NCBI GenBank assembly: GCA_021613535.1 | Contig: CP075496.1 | Span: 2,232,001-2,296,000, forward strand | Source: Adineta vaga | Taxonomy: Eukaryota > Rotifera | Reading direction: 5' to 3' | DNA: 64,000 nucleotides | Shown: positions 1-11,242 of the stretch, piece by piece | How the letters are laid out: every line of letters starts with the position of its first letter | Position numbering within the stretch: the first letter of the stretch is position 1 | The notes under the pieces: model-generated | The model's database searches: none | Seen by the model: only the letters and a program-made list of their open reading frames with translations | Told to the model about the DNA's origin: nothing | Made by a program: the position numbers and the translations under genes

Positions 1-142
1 TTCTTCTCTTTCTCCTCTTCTGTCTCTCTCCCTCTCTTCTCTATTGAACATACATTTATAAAAAAACAACTTCGTTAAACTGGACAACCATTTTTCTTCA
101 TCAATCGAAAAAGATAAAAATATCTCTCAACATGATACATCT

Positions 143-2716
143 ATGAATACATTATCCGATCTTGATCATTGGCTTCATATGAGTACTTCAGCTCGTAGTT
201 GGAGTTTTCTAGTAAGGTAAGACAATCAATCCTATTCATCATTTGAATAGCTGCAAATCGTTAGAAATAGACGCGCTCGTTCAAAGAAATTCATATATTG
301 TTTATCAGTTGAACAAACATAAATGAATGAATGAATAGGAAAGAAAACCGTTAGAAAGAATGCTTCTGTTTTCTACTTGATTAAACATGAAAAATGAATT
401 TTAGACGAACACCTCGACGTAAACTGGTCTATTCTTCAAGTGATGAAGATATCGATCATAGTCCAAAAAAGATATCTTCAGGTAAAAAGAGATAAATCAT
501 TTTTTTTTCTATATCATTTGTCTTTTTCTTTTCAATAGTGGATATCCTCCGGCAAGAATATCAAGATGAACAGTAAGTGTTCTCTTCATTTTTTTTTGAT
601 GTTCAAGCAGTGAAGTGGATTGTCTGAATATTAAACAATCCACCCTATGGTTTACGATAGAATCGTTTGACTTGATTTATGACTGACAATTCGATGGCAC
701 TCAAGTGTAGAAGGTGTTCGTTCGACCGTTGACATTTTTTTTGTCTCTCTTTCAAACGATTTTTCTTCCTGATGTAGTTATCGACTAGTGTCAACTTTCA
801 TCAGACGAATCGTTTCTTTCTTTCTTTTTTGTTGTAAATGGATGGGTGCCACCCTGCTATTAGCAGATAGACAACAAAATGATAATCTTATTGTATATAA
901 CAGCGGTGAGCTAAGCCGATTTCCAGTCGTTATTTGCTTTTTGTCAACAAATGAAACTGTTAAAGAAAGTTCAGACAAGAAATGAATCTATATGTTCTCT
1001 TTCTTTTTCTAGTTTGTCAATACGATCTTTTTCAACAGATATCGTTACAACAAGACCAACACGTTCAAAATTAGAACATTACGGTTTCAAACAAGTTCCT
1101 CGTCCTACATCCTTACGTAGTAATAAACGACAAACAATTCTTAAAGAAAATAAAACGAAAAAAGTTCGTCTCAATGAAATAACACCGAATAAACCATCTC
1201 GTCATCCAATGCAAACACGATCCCAATCGACTTCGGTTTGTTTTACTACACATGCATGTAGATGAGAACATCATAGAATGAATATTGTTATTTTCTTAGG
1301 ATTCTCATTCGGAACAATTGATTACATTATTTGATAAAACTCTTTCAACAGTGACACCAAATCGAAATGAAAATGACGATGATGATGAAAATCTTTCGAG
1401 TCGAAATCGACAACGACGATTAAGACCACTTCCTCTTTGTTTATCTGATAATGAAAAGAATATGCCAGTTTTAACGGTTATAACAATAGAAGAAAATTCC
1501 AATATGAATGTATGAAATCATTTTCGATTTTTTGTCATCGAATGATCTATCGTTGTTTTTTCTTTCTTGTAGAAACGTCTTCATGATGATGTTGATGATG
1601 AAAACAGTGACAATTATCGATCAATAAAACGTACTAAAGTTATCGATGAATATAATAAAGAAAATGATTTAATTATCAATCGTTCATCGATTGTAAAACG
1701 TTCACGTCGTGGAATTGGAGTAAGTCATATATTTGTCTTCGAAATTCAAAGAATTTTTATTCATTTCTTTAGTTAATACGAAGTTTAACTGAACCACATG
1801 AAGAACAAATCAAAGCATCAGTTGAACTCGCTTCCAATCGTGATTTAATTGGTGATCGTTCGAATACATACTGTTTACCACGTTGTAAAAGTCGTAAACA
1901 TCCTGATCTTGCTTGTATCAGTCCTGAAACAGTAAGATCACCCGTAAAAAGTCGATATTATTTCAATAAAAACATCTCTCTCTCTATTCAGATGGTCAAT
2001 ATCTTAAAAAATATGTATTCATCAGAAATTGAAAATTTACATATTATTGATTGCCGATATCCATATGAATATGAAGGTGGTCATATTCAATCAGCAAAGA
2101 ATCTTTTTACACGTACACAAGTATATAATGAATTTTTTCGTAAACCAATTCAATTGAAAGATCCAACGAAAAGAAATATTATTATTTTTCATTGTGAATT
2201 TTCATCGGAACGTGCACCATCACTGTAAGTTGATTGATTGTTCTTTTAATCAAATGATTTATTCATCAATTTCTTTTCTCCGTTATAGTTTAAGATATTT
2301 TCGTTCAGAAGATCGAACTATTCATGAAGGAACTTATCCGGAATTATATTATCCTGAAATTTATCTCCTCGAAGGTGGTTATAAAGCATTCTATGAATAT
2401 TCAAAAGTAAATATTCATCTTATTTAAATGAAGAAAAGAAAAGTTATATTCGTTTTTCTTTTTCTAGGAATTTTCAATTCCGGATCAATATCGAACAATG
2501 ATTGATGTTGATTATCAAGAAGAATATCGACAATATCGTTGGGAAACGAAACAATATGATAAATTTACAGGTACAAATGAGAGAACTGGTGGTGGACGAC
2601 GAACACGTATATCAACATTTCGTTCTTGTCTTTCGTTTTCTTCACAACCTGTTCAATGTCGTTCCACAAATATTCGCTATGATCTTCGCTATACAGGTTC
2701 ACCACCTCAATCATAG
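143..2716 (+). CDS. CDC25: CDC25-family dual-specificity phosphatase
   Basis: M-phase inducer phosphatase, which removes inhibitory phosphates from cyclin-dependent kinases to trigger cell-cycle entry. The C-terminal rhodanese-like catalytic domain is clear: ISPETMV (exon from 1992), DCRYPYEYEGGHI, then the active-site loop HCEFSSERAP (about 2191-2220) with the Cys-x5-Arg signature, followed by YYPEIYLLEGGY. The N-terminal half is a basic, Ser/Asp-rich regulatory region, as in the family. I chose the ATG at 143 because it opens MNTLSDLDHWLH and splices in phase (phase 2, then 1, then 2) into TPRRKLVYSSSDEDID and the later exons; the earlier ATG at 132 stops after four codons. Introns are short except one of about 435 nt (about 577-1011). 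About nine exons, roughly 530 residues. The catalytic domain is certain; the first three exons are less so. Confidence 0.9.
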
Positions 2717-3357
2717 AATTTTTTTTCTCTTTTATTCTACATCATATTGATGAATTGATATGATACAAAAATACCCAAGATTTTTCTCCTTCTTTCTTTC
2801 TTTCTTTCTCTTTTTGTGTGTGTGTATATTCTCGTTACTCTTTGTTGAGTATTTCTCTAATATTGCTTTGACTTGTGTTATGTTGAAATTCATTGTTTTC
2901 CCTTTTTTTTCCTGCTCTTTGAATGGTATTGAAGATTGATGAGACTGTTTTTATGAATTGTTATTTTTATATATTAGACTAGAGAGAAGAAAAGGTTCAT
3001 TTTTTTTGTTTTCTTGCTTGTATACGAAAAGAAAAACATACACACACACACACACACGATAAACAAGGAAAATTGTTCTACTTATACATATATTTTTTTT
3101 TGTCTCTTGTTGTTATCTGCGTAATTTTATAGAAAAAAAAACTTGACCCAAGAATATATATCATCATGTACTTAGAGTTTATAGTCTTTTTCTTTTTTTA
3201 CCTTCAATAGTCGTCAAGTGCAAGGATAAAACTGATGTAAAACGATTAGTAAAGACTGTCATCTGTCATCAGTTAGTAATATAAAGACACAATATATATA
3301 CATATATATTCCGAATATGAAATAACGCATACAAAATTGTTTCTTTCAACGATAACA
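2717..3357. other. Intergenic, low-complexity T-rich
   Basis: No coding signal on either strand. It holds the CDC25 3' flank with T-rich and TTTC-rich tracts, a short (CA)n run at about 3041-3057, and AT-alternating sequence at about 3292-3310 just upstream of the next gene. Confidence 0.6.
3041..3057. repeat. (CA)n microsatellite
   Basis: About eight CA dinucleotides in a row in the intergenic region after the CDC25 gene. Confidence 0.9.
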
Positions 3358-4236
3358 ATGACATTTCTTGTCTTTAGTTTTGTCCTTTTCAATCTTGGAT
3401 TGAAATCTTTCTGTGAAGATCTTTATCCAAGTTATAATCTATCCTTTGATCCTATCAAAGCTCTTGAATGGTCAAATGATCGTGCGTTAGCCTATATCAT
3501 AACACTTCGATTATTCGATTATGATCATCATGTATTTCAATATCGACGTTATCCATGTCAATATTTTTATACCGATGAAATTCAATTAAATTATAATAAT
3601 GAAACAAATCATGAATGTGTTTATAATACAACAACAAATGATTACGAATATAATTTTCAACTTCATCTTGATTCTCGTCATATTGAACCGTATATTCTTC
3701 GTAATATAGCAATACAATGTAAATATCTTAATTGTAGTTTATCATTATTAAATATGAAATATATTCGCATCGGTTGGAATCTACGAGGACGAGATATTAA
3801 TCTCAATTGTTCATTTGATACGTCACAACATTATAATATTCATGATGCACCATACAAATTAACAGAATGGATTTCACTTCGATGTCAATCATTGGATGCA
3901 TGTCGACGTTCAAAATATAATCTTGAACAAGCATTACTATCGAATATTCATATTGTTTATGGTTCATCTTATGAACTAGATACACCTTATTGTTCATTAG
4001 AAAAAAGTCTTGCTTATGTCATGGAAACGAATTTTGCAGAAACGAATCGTTTACTTGAAAAATTAGTTGAATTACTTCAACGTGGTTTTGGTCGACCAGA
4101 TGAACGTGAACAAATACATATGAAAGAATTTATTGAACAAAAATGGCTGCATTCAGATCATCCATTAATTACAAATACAACAGCTATAGCTGGTGAAGTT
4201 CAAGGTACTTTCAATCAAACAATAAAATCTATTTAA
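3358..4236 (+). CDS. Orphan secreted protein
   Basis: I do not recognise this protein. It is an uninterrupted single exon of 292 codons. The ATG at 3358 opens a good signal peptide (MTFLVFSFVLFNLGLKSFC, cut near residues 17-20). The mature part has nine or so cysteines, including the pairs CKYLNC and CQSLDAC, several N-glycosylation sequons (NLS, NET, NTT, NCS, NTT), and many Tyr and His residues in the first half. The C-terminal 90 residues are more helical (ETNRLLEKLVELLQ). The reading frame extends a few codons upstream, but only from a TTG. No transmembrane segment follows the signal, so it is probably secreted or lumenal. It lies 205 bp before the lipid-transfer gene on the same strand. 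Function unknown; plausibly rotifer-specific. Confidence 0.75.
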   Translation: MTFLVFSFVLFNLGLKSFCEDLYPSYNLSFDPIKALEWSNDRALAYIITLRLFDYDHHVFQYRRYPCQYFYTDEIQLNYNNETNHECVYNTTTNDYEYNFQLHLDSRHIEPYILRNIAIQCKYLNCSLSLLNMKYIRIGWNLRGRDINLNCSFDTSQHYNIHDAPYKLTEWISLRCQSLDACRRSKYNLEQALLSNIHIVYGSSYELDTPYCSLEKSLAYVMETNFAETNRLLEKLVELLQRGFGRPDEREQIHMKEFIEQKWLHSDHPLITNTTAIAGEVQGTFNQTIKSI

Positions 4237-4441
4237 AAGTCTATATAAATTTTAACTGACTGATTTCTGTTTTTCGTCATTTTAAAATAAAATTGAAAAC
4301 ATGTTATGCATTTGAGTGACATCTATGAGTATAAATCTTGATTTGATCGTAAAGGATATTTTTAGGTTTAGAAGAAATTGGTACGATTATTTTTTACTAT
4401 TCTTATCATAAACTAGTTGTGCACTTCTTGACACAAGTAGA

Positions 4442-7400
4442 ATGGCTTCGTTAATTAAGAATCAGATTATCAAACGTTTATCGAAGTAAATCTTCATCAA
4501 AATCTTTTTTTTGATTCTTATTCATTTCTTTCCTAGATTTGTAAAAAATCTTTCAACGAATCAAATTCATTTAAGTGCATTAAAAGGTGAAGGAGAATTA
4601 TTATCGATTGATTTAGATGAACAAGCTCTAGAAGATGTGATTGAATTACCAACATGGTTAAAAATTCAAAAAGCAACATGTGGACGAGCTTTTATCAAGG
4701 TAAAAACCATCTTAACAATGATCTGATGTTTTTCTTTTAATTGAATTTTTTCAGATTCCTTGGACAAGTTTAAAAACATCACCCATACAATTAGTAAGAA
4801 TTTAAATCGATTTTTTCACGATACAATCATCATTTTTAGCAATTAGATGATGTAACCATTGAAATTGAAACATGCGAACAACTTCGCGATTTACATAACC
4901 CATCTGATCCAACAAATACAAATGATCCGTAAGATAGATAGCTTATTTAGTCACTTCTTTTCTCCATATAACGAATCTAGTTTATTGGGGAAATATGGTT
5001 TTACTAATCGTGTAATTGATGGAATTTCATTAACAATATCCAATTTAACATTTGCTATTAAAGCTCAAGGTTTTAAAGCATCAATATTTGTAATTTTCAA
5101 ACTAACATCTCTTCCATTCTATCAATTAAAATTCGATTTTTCTTCTTCTTTCTAGTTGCCAAGTTTAGATATCTATAGTATAACACCTTATGGAAAACGA
5201 GTTGATACATTAAATTTAACTCGTCTTCGCAATTCTGCAAAGGATCATATTCTTCTTTTTAAAGTAACATTGAAATAATTTCGACATTCTTTCTTATTCT
5301 GTTTTTTTTCTACAAAAGGAAATTTCTTGGCAAAATGCGCGTATTGAAGCATCAGCTAATGATAATAATAATACGGCTGCGGCAGCGATACGTCTGATCG
5401 CTAATGCATGTCGAATAAGAATTTCTATGAAGAAAAATCTTCAAGGTAATTTTCATGTTTATTGAAGAAGAAAACCTGATCCTTCGACATATTTAGATAG
5501 TACAATGGTAACATCAAGAGTTATGATTCATTTTGATGATCTTCTATCGGTTGTTAATGATGCTCAACTCAAATCAGCTTTGAATACTTATAAGGAAATT
5601 ACACAATTAATGAAACGTGCATCAGAACAAAGAAAACGCAAAGCTGGAGACAAATTAACTGTAAGTCAAATATTCAGTTTTAGACCTGTGTAAAAAAAGA
5701 AGGAAATGAATGTCAATATTATCTGATTTCTTTTTATGACAGGATGTTATAAACAGGAAATGAGAAACCTAGAACACAGATAAGATTTTTACAATGGAAG
5801 GAAAAGTTTATGATACTAATAGTCATGTCTTTATCTATCGATTAGAAAAAACAAGAAGATTAGGTGGAAAACTAATCGGATGTATGATAAGATAATTAAT
5901 GAAATAAATTTAATCATGGTTTTTATATTCAGCTCGTTAATACTCAAATCATTCCCATAGCGAACGATAAATGCAATTAATGTGATTTGATTTTAAGCGA
6001 TATGACTTTCATCATCTTTAAAATTCCTATAGAAATAATTATTTTCGATAATTTAGAAACTAGAACAACAACAAACACCATCAACATTTCAACCAAAAGC
6101 ACCAAGTACAGGTCTAAATGATCCAATAAGTCTTGCTAATTCTACAAATAATCAACAAAAACCGAATGATCCTTTCGAACATTATGATGTGGTGGAAACA
6201 TCATTACATTTCAATGTCAAACGATTAGATTTACATATCATTGCTGATTCTGAAATCCTCAGTACGTATAAATCCCATTCTAAATCTTTTAAAAACCAAA
6301 ACATTATTCACTTCTCTCAGAATCTCATCTTCGATTAATGATGAGTAAGATCGATGTTGTATTCTTGTTGTTCATATATCGTTTTTGAATCAATATAATC
6401 TATTGTTATCCTTTCTTCGCAGGTGATCGTATTGCTGAAAGTGGTGCACTTCAATTGACAATTGCGAATTTATCAATTGATCATTATCCGTATCATAAAT
6501 CAGATTCATCAAAAAAACATTGGATAAAATATAGTGAAATGTTAGCATTAAATCGTGATGAATGGATTCAACAGTTACGAGAAGAATGGAATGAACAATT
6601 GAATTCCGCAAAAAGTGATGCAGCAAGTGATGAAATGTGTAAGGTTTATTTTGTTTGCTGTTTTTTTTTCTACGAAAAACGTTCTTTTCTTAGCAATGAA
6701 ATTAGAAAAAGCTCTTCGAACAAATCGTATTTGTTTATTTGAATCTTGTACGGTTTTAAATATTGATGATTTGGTTTTTTATCCTGTTTCATTAAATAAT
6801 AATAAAGAACAGAAACGTCGTCGACCATTGATCACATCCGATCGAACACAATATCAATTACCTGAATTTCTTGGTGTTATTAATATTCAACATACAGAAT
6901 ATTATTATCCATTACCTTATTCATTTCCTGGTAATCAGTTTCTTTCTTTCTTTCTAATAATCATCATCTGTATACACATTTTTATATTTCTCTAGTTCCA
7001 AATAGTGATTTATATATACAAATAATGCCGATCGTAATGCGCATAGATTTTGCGACATCAAGTTGGCTTGATGCTTTTATTTCATCATTATCATTAACAA
7101 TTGTAAGAATGACATCATTCGAATTCAAGAAACATTATCTTCGATTTATTTTTAGGATAATTCAGGAGTCTTGAAAAACGATCAACCAAGTTTTGATCTC
7201 GAACATGTAGCTATCAAAGTAGATGCTATGCTACCACGAGTATGAAAAGATTGGATTTCTTTTTGTTTTTCGTTATCTATGATGAATGGATTTAGATTGT
7301 GGTTAGTTCAGATATATTTTCTGGTGCTTATCAATTAAATGAAGCTAAACATGAAGATAATCCTCAACCAGATATTTTAGAACGTAAAGAAGTATTAAAA

Positions 7401-9812
7401 CAAGAAAAACTTGAAATACTGGAATTGAATATTTCCAAAGTATTGATTACGAATTGTCGAACGGGTTCCTCAAGTAATCGAACAAATTTGGAAAAACATA
7501 TTGAATTATTTAAAAATGGAAATTTTTTTCAACAAAATCAATGGCCATTATCGAATGATCAAAGAAATGCATCAAGAATCAGTCCATTGTTTGAAAAACA
7601 TCCCTATGATACGTATTTATTTAATAATCCATTAGCAAAAAAATATGGCCGAACGTTACCCGAACCACAATCAGCAAATGCAGCATTGCACTCATTTTAT
7701 ACAATGACAACAGATTCATTGAAAAAAGTAATAGGAATTATCTCCCTCGTTCTATATTGACTTTGTTTTTCTGTTCATTTTAGGCTGCAAAATATGATAT
7801 TTGGCATTTTAATGCTGAAAGTATTTATATGGATTTTACACCTGCATCACCATCGGAATCTGTTCGATTAGCTAAACAAAATATGACAGATACATTTTCA
7901 ATCTCAGGTTGGGCTGTACTTGATGAAAAACAAAATGGTAATACTCGTCAATCTATATAAAATATTCGAACCGTCTTTCTTTTCTCTCTTACTTCTTTTA
8001 GCGGATTCTACTCCATCACCGTGGGCTAATATTCTCAGTGTTCTCGAAACACCATCAATGTTAAAGATTTCTCAAAAACAATATACATTTCTTATGCATT
8101 TTGTCGATGAACTCGGTATATTTCTTGACGTTCTCGATCGAAATAAAGCACAAAGTCGTCTACTGAAACAAAAATTACAACCTAATTTATCAACAAATCT
8201 CTCTTCGAATGATACGAAAATAACCATTTGTTTAGTCTCACCAACAACATTTACTCTGTCTGTTATCGACGGTCTAGAAGATGCTATGATTAGCCTTTCA
8301 ACACCATTACCTCCTGCCATATTACCAGAACCTGAACTTGAACCAACTATGCGTGATAAATCCGAATCGAATGTTGTTGTCGATTTAGTAACAACACCAG
8401 CACCGATTGTTGCAAGTACAGCAAAAGTTGAACCATCATCACCATTGATAAATACAATCGAAAACAATCCAGCAGAAAACTTAAATAAAGGTTTTAATCT
8501 TCTTGCACAGAAGAAAACTAAAATTGAAGAAAATATTCAACGTGGATTAGATATTGCATCACGAAGTTCACGTGGTTCATCTCAAGTATCGTTAACAAAT
8601 ATGAATGATAATGGCGATGATACATCATCACAATGGGATCAATTAAGTGAAGATTTAGATGCTGATCTTGATCCAAGTTTATTAACTCATGAATTTGAAC
8701 AATCTCAAGAAGAAAAGGCAGCACGTATTGAACTTGATGATGATAGTCTTAGTTTAACAGAAAAACAAAATGGAAATAGTGTTGTCATTGGAACAAATGC
8801 ATTGGAATCAGTATGTTTTGTTTATTTATTGAGGAAAATAATAGCATGAAATTTTCGTTTATAATCTAGGTCAATGGAGTTTTTATTAAAGTCAATCAAA
8901 TCAATGTTTGTATAACTGAAGATGAAGAACAATCTGGTAAACCAATATATATTGCTTGTAGCGTAAAAAACGTACGTATCGATGAATTTCGTTCATTAAA
9001 ATTTGACTCAATTAAACCAAAATTATTCGATAATGAACGTCCTGGTATATTTTCTTCATACTTTTTTTCGAATCAGTTTACCTTAAATTGTATCATTTCT
9101 AGATGAATTCAATGATGCGAATGTTTTACCAGTTAATGTTCGTATTGATTTTCCTAAAGGTGAATCACCACCAATCGTTACTGTTAAAATCGAAGATCGT
9201 ACATTTGGTTTCACTACTCATTCTCTTGATATTATTCTTGAAAATCTCGAAGAAATACATACCAATGAAGAGAAACGTTTCCGCAAGAATCATTCACATA
9301 AATTCATTCCAATCGACGTTCATGTAAAGAATGTACAATTAGTACTCAAAGTACACTACAAACCTTTTCCTTCGTTTCTACATATAATCAATATTTGATT
9401 TCTAGTTAGCTCATGAAATTTCAACAACAGATGCAGTCGTCGAAGTTAAACCACCGATGAAAGTTAATATTGATCGTATGCATGTTCTTCGACAAATCGA
9501 TGGTGAAGTTATGATTCAAACATCGATGAATACAGGTTTAATTGATATAATTTATTCTTAGCTTGAATTTTTAATTTAGATTCATCTAAATCGCAATCGA
9601 ACTCAACGGATGTAGAAGAAAAAGTACGGCAAGCTGAAGTGATTCGACTTGAAAACGAACGACTTCGTTCGGAATTAAGTGCACAAAAGAAAGAAATTTC
9701 TGTCTTACGTGGTGAACGTGATAATTTAATGAATACAATTTCTAAACTCGATATTGAATTAACTCAAGCTGAACATCAACGTATGACTCAACAACAAACC
9801 GGCAAAAAATAA
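4442..9812 (+). CDS. BLTP3: Bridge-like lipid transfer protein, UHRF1BP1/UHRF1BP1L (BLTP3) type
   Basis: VPS13-like protein that carries bulk lipid along a hydrophobic groove at membrane contact sites; the vertebrate relatives are UHRF1BP1 and UHRF1BP1L (SHIP164). The N-terminus MASLIKNQIIKRLSKFVKNL, then LKGEGEL, LPTWLKIQKATCGRAFIKIPWTSL and DDVTIEIETCE are the family chorein start, and KEISWQNARIEASA, RLIANACRIRISMKKNL and DDLLSVVNDAQLKSAL follow the vertebrate order. The middle contains a Ser/Asp-rich acidic stretch (about 8570-8770). The C-terminus is a coiled coil (ENERLRSELSAQKKEIS) ending at 9812. About 17 exons with introns near 50-70 nt (one about 130 nt near 5940-6060); roughly 1,450-1,500 residues, close to the human length. 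Individual exon edges were placed by eye. Confidence 0.9.
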
Positions 9813-9946
9813 ATTTATTCCTGTGATAGTTTATTTCATTCCTTTCTTTCCTTTAACAGTTGAGATTTTTTGGTGACGTAATGTTTTATTTTATTTATTC
9901 GAAATATTTTTAATCGTGCAAAAAATAAAAATCCATATTCAGTATA

Positions 9947-9962
9947 CATATATATATATATA
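9947..9962. repeat. (TA)n tract
   Basis: Alternating AT run directly before the acceptor-like ttttcag (ends 9975) that precedes the NIFK start codon. Confidence 0.8.
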
Positions 9963-9985
9963 TTATTGTTTTCAGATATTTAACC

Positions 9986-10777
9986 ATGGCAAATATGATT
10001 GATGATGAAGATGATCGTCTCGTTGACGCTGAAGATTCCAGTAGCGACGATGAACAACAAGAAAATGAAGAACAAACACTTGCGTTACCATCTGTTGCTG
10101 GTAGTGGAAAACGGAAACTTAAAAAATCGGAAATAAAACGAAATAAATTAGTTACTATTCAACCTGGTCTCATTCGTTTATCTGGTTTACCGTATGGATT
10201 TTTTGAACGTGAACTTTTTTCGTATTTCTCACAATTTGGTGATGTAACACGTTTGAAATTAATTCGTTCGAAAAAAACAGGTGCTAGTCGTGGTTATGCT
10301 TATATTGAATTTGAAGATGAAGATGTTGCACGTATTGCAGCGGAAACAATGAATGGTTATTTAATGTTTCGTTCATTAATTAAATCACGTGTTATGGATC
10401 GAACGAAAATGGATACAGAAAAATTATTCGAAAATTGGAAACGAGTATTTACTGTTAAAACACCCAAACAAAAACGAGTATCATACAATCGTTTGAAATC
10501 TGATGAACAAATGACGAAAAGTAATCAACGTCGTGCAAAGAAATTATTAAAACAACAAGCAAAATTAAATGCAGCTGGAATTAAATATGAATTAACAGAT
10601 TTTATTCCATTGAGTGCATTAAAACAGGATAAAGAAAATAAATCATCATCATCATCAACAACAATAACAAAGAAAACGAATGATGAAGGAAAATCTCAAG
10701 TAGAAAAAAAGATTAAAAAGAAAACAACACCAATGGCATCAGAAAAACCAACAAAAAAGAAAAGTGTAAAGAAATAA
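9986..10777 (+). CDS. NIFK: NIFK-like nucleolar RRM protein
   Basis: Nucleolar RNA-binding protein of the NIFK (MKI67 FHA-interacting)/yeast Nop15 family, which acts in large-subunit pre-rRNA processing. An acidic N-terminus (DDEDDRLVDAEDSSSDDEQQ) is followed by one RRM at about residues 60-140: RNP2 is LIRLSGLPYG, RNP1 is SRGYAYIEF. The segment LFSYFSQFGDVTRLKLIRSKKTG, here split by eye into LFSYFSQFGDV and TRLKLIRSKKTG, is diagnostic. After the RRM come the family motif EKLFENWKR and a long Lys-rich tail, typical of nucleolar proteins. It is one exon of 263 residues, near the family length. It starts only 173 bp after the lipid-transfer gene, and ttttcag ends 10 nt before the ATG, suggesting a trans-spliced downstream member of a two-gene transcript. 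Confidence 0.9.
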   Translation: MANMIDDEDDRLVDAEDSSSDDEQQENEEQTLALPSVAGSGKRKLKKSEIKRNKLVTIQPGLIRLSGLPYGFFERELFSYFSQFGDVTRLKLIRSKKTGASRGYAYIEFEDEDVARIAAETMNGYLMFRSLIKSRVMDRTKMDTEKLFENWKRVFTVKTPKQKRVSYNRLKSDEQMTKSNQRRAKKLLKQQAKLNAAGIKYELTDFIPLSALKQDKENKSSSSSTTITKKTNDEGKSQVEKKIKKKTTPMASEKPTKKKSVKK

Positions 10778-11189
10778 GATAACTTCACTTGTTATTTTGT
10801 CTGTTTTGAAATAAAAATAAAAGATTAAACCATAACAATCAATGATATATCTCATACTTATATTCATTAGATTTAAAGTCTCAATTGGAGAATCATTTTG
10901 TTTTTTTTTCATCCAGTTATATCAGAAAAATAAAAGATTTCGTCAAAACTTGATTATTTCGTAGTATTAGTATGAAATGGTACATTGCTATTGAGTAAAT
11001 TGTAATAGACAGGTGCAAGAGATACCATACACATGGTAATAGTGTCTTTTTGGTGCATTAATCGCGTAGGTCGACACTAAAAAAACAATTAGAAGTCGAG
11101 ATAAGCATACTTTTAACTCAATGTCGTAAATAACGAATATTTTGAATCGATATGGACTTAAAGTCATGCTTAATCTTATCGGTCAACAC
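10778..11189. other. Intergenic region
   Basis: No gene seen. It contains the NIFK 3' flank with an AATAAA-like signal near 10810-10820, and upstream sequence of the next gene. Confidence 0.5.
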
Positions 11190-11198
11190 TATAAAAAG
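11190..11198 (+). promoter_or_regulatory. TATA box for the beta-helix gene
   Basis: The sequence TATAAAAAG lies here. A TATA box normally sits about 30 bp before the transcription start, so the mRNA should begin near 11220-11228. That is downstream of the first in-frame ATG (11201) and upstream of the second (11243), and it decides the start codon. Confidence 0.55.
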
Positions 11199-11242
11199 GA
11201 ATGCAGTTGATAGATAATACTATTTCCAAGAGAAACAGAAGC

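Noticed and set aside
788-985. Two opposing small frames inside the CDC25 gene (788-985 + and 778-978 -)
   Set aside because: They lie in the long intron; the flanking exons join in phase without them. A small extra exon cannot be fully excluded.
8072-8467. 131-codon minus-strand frame
   Set aside because: Shadow of the lipid-transfer exon on the + strand, with no protein-like features.
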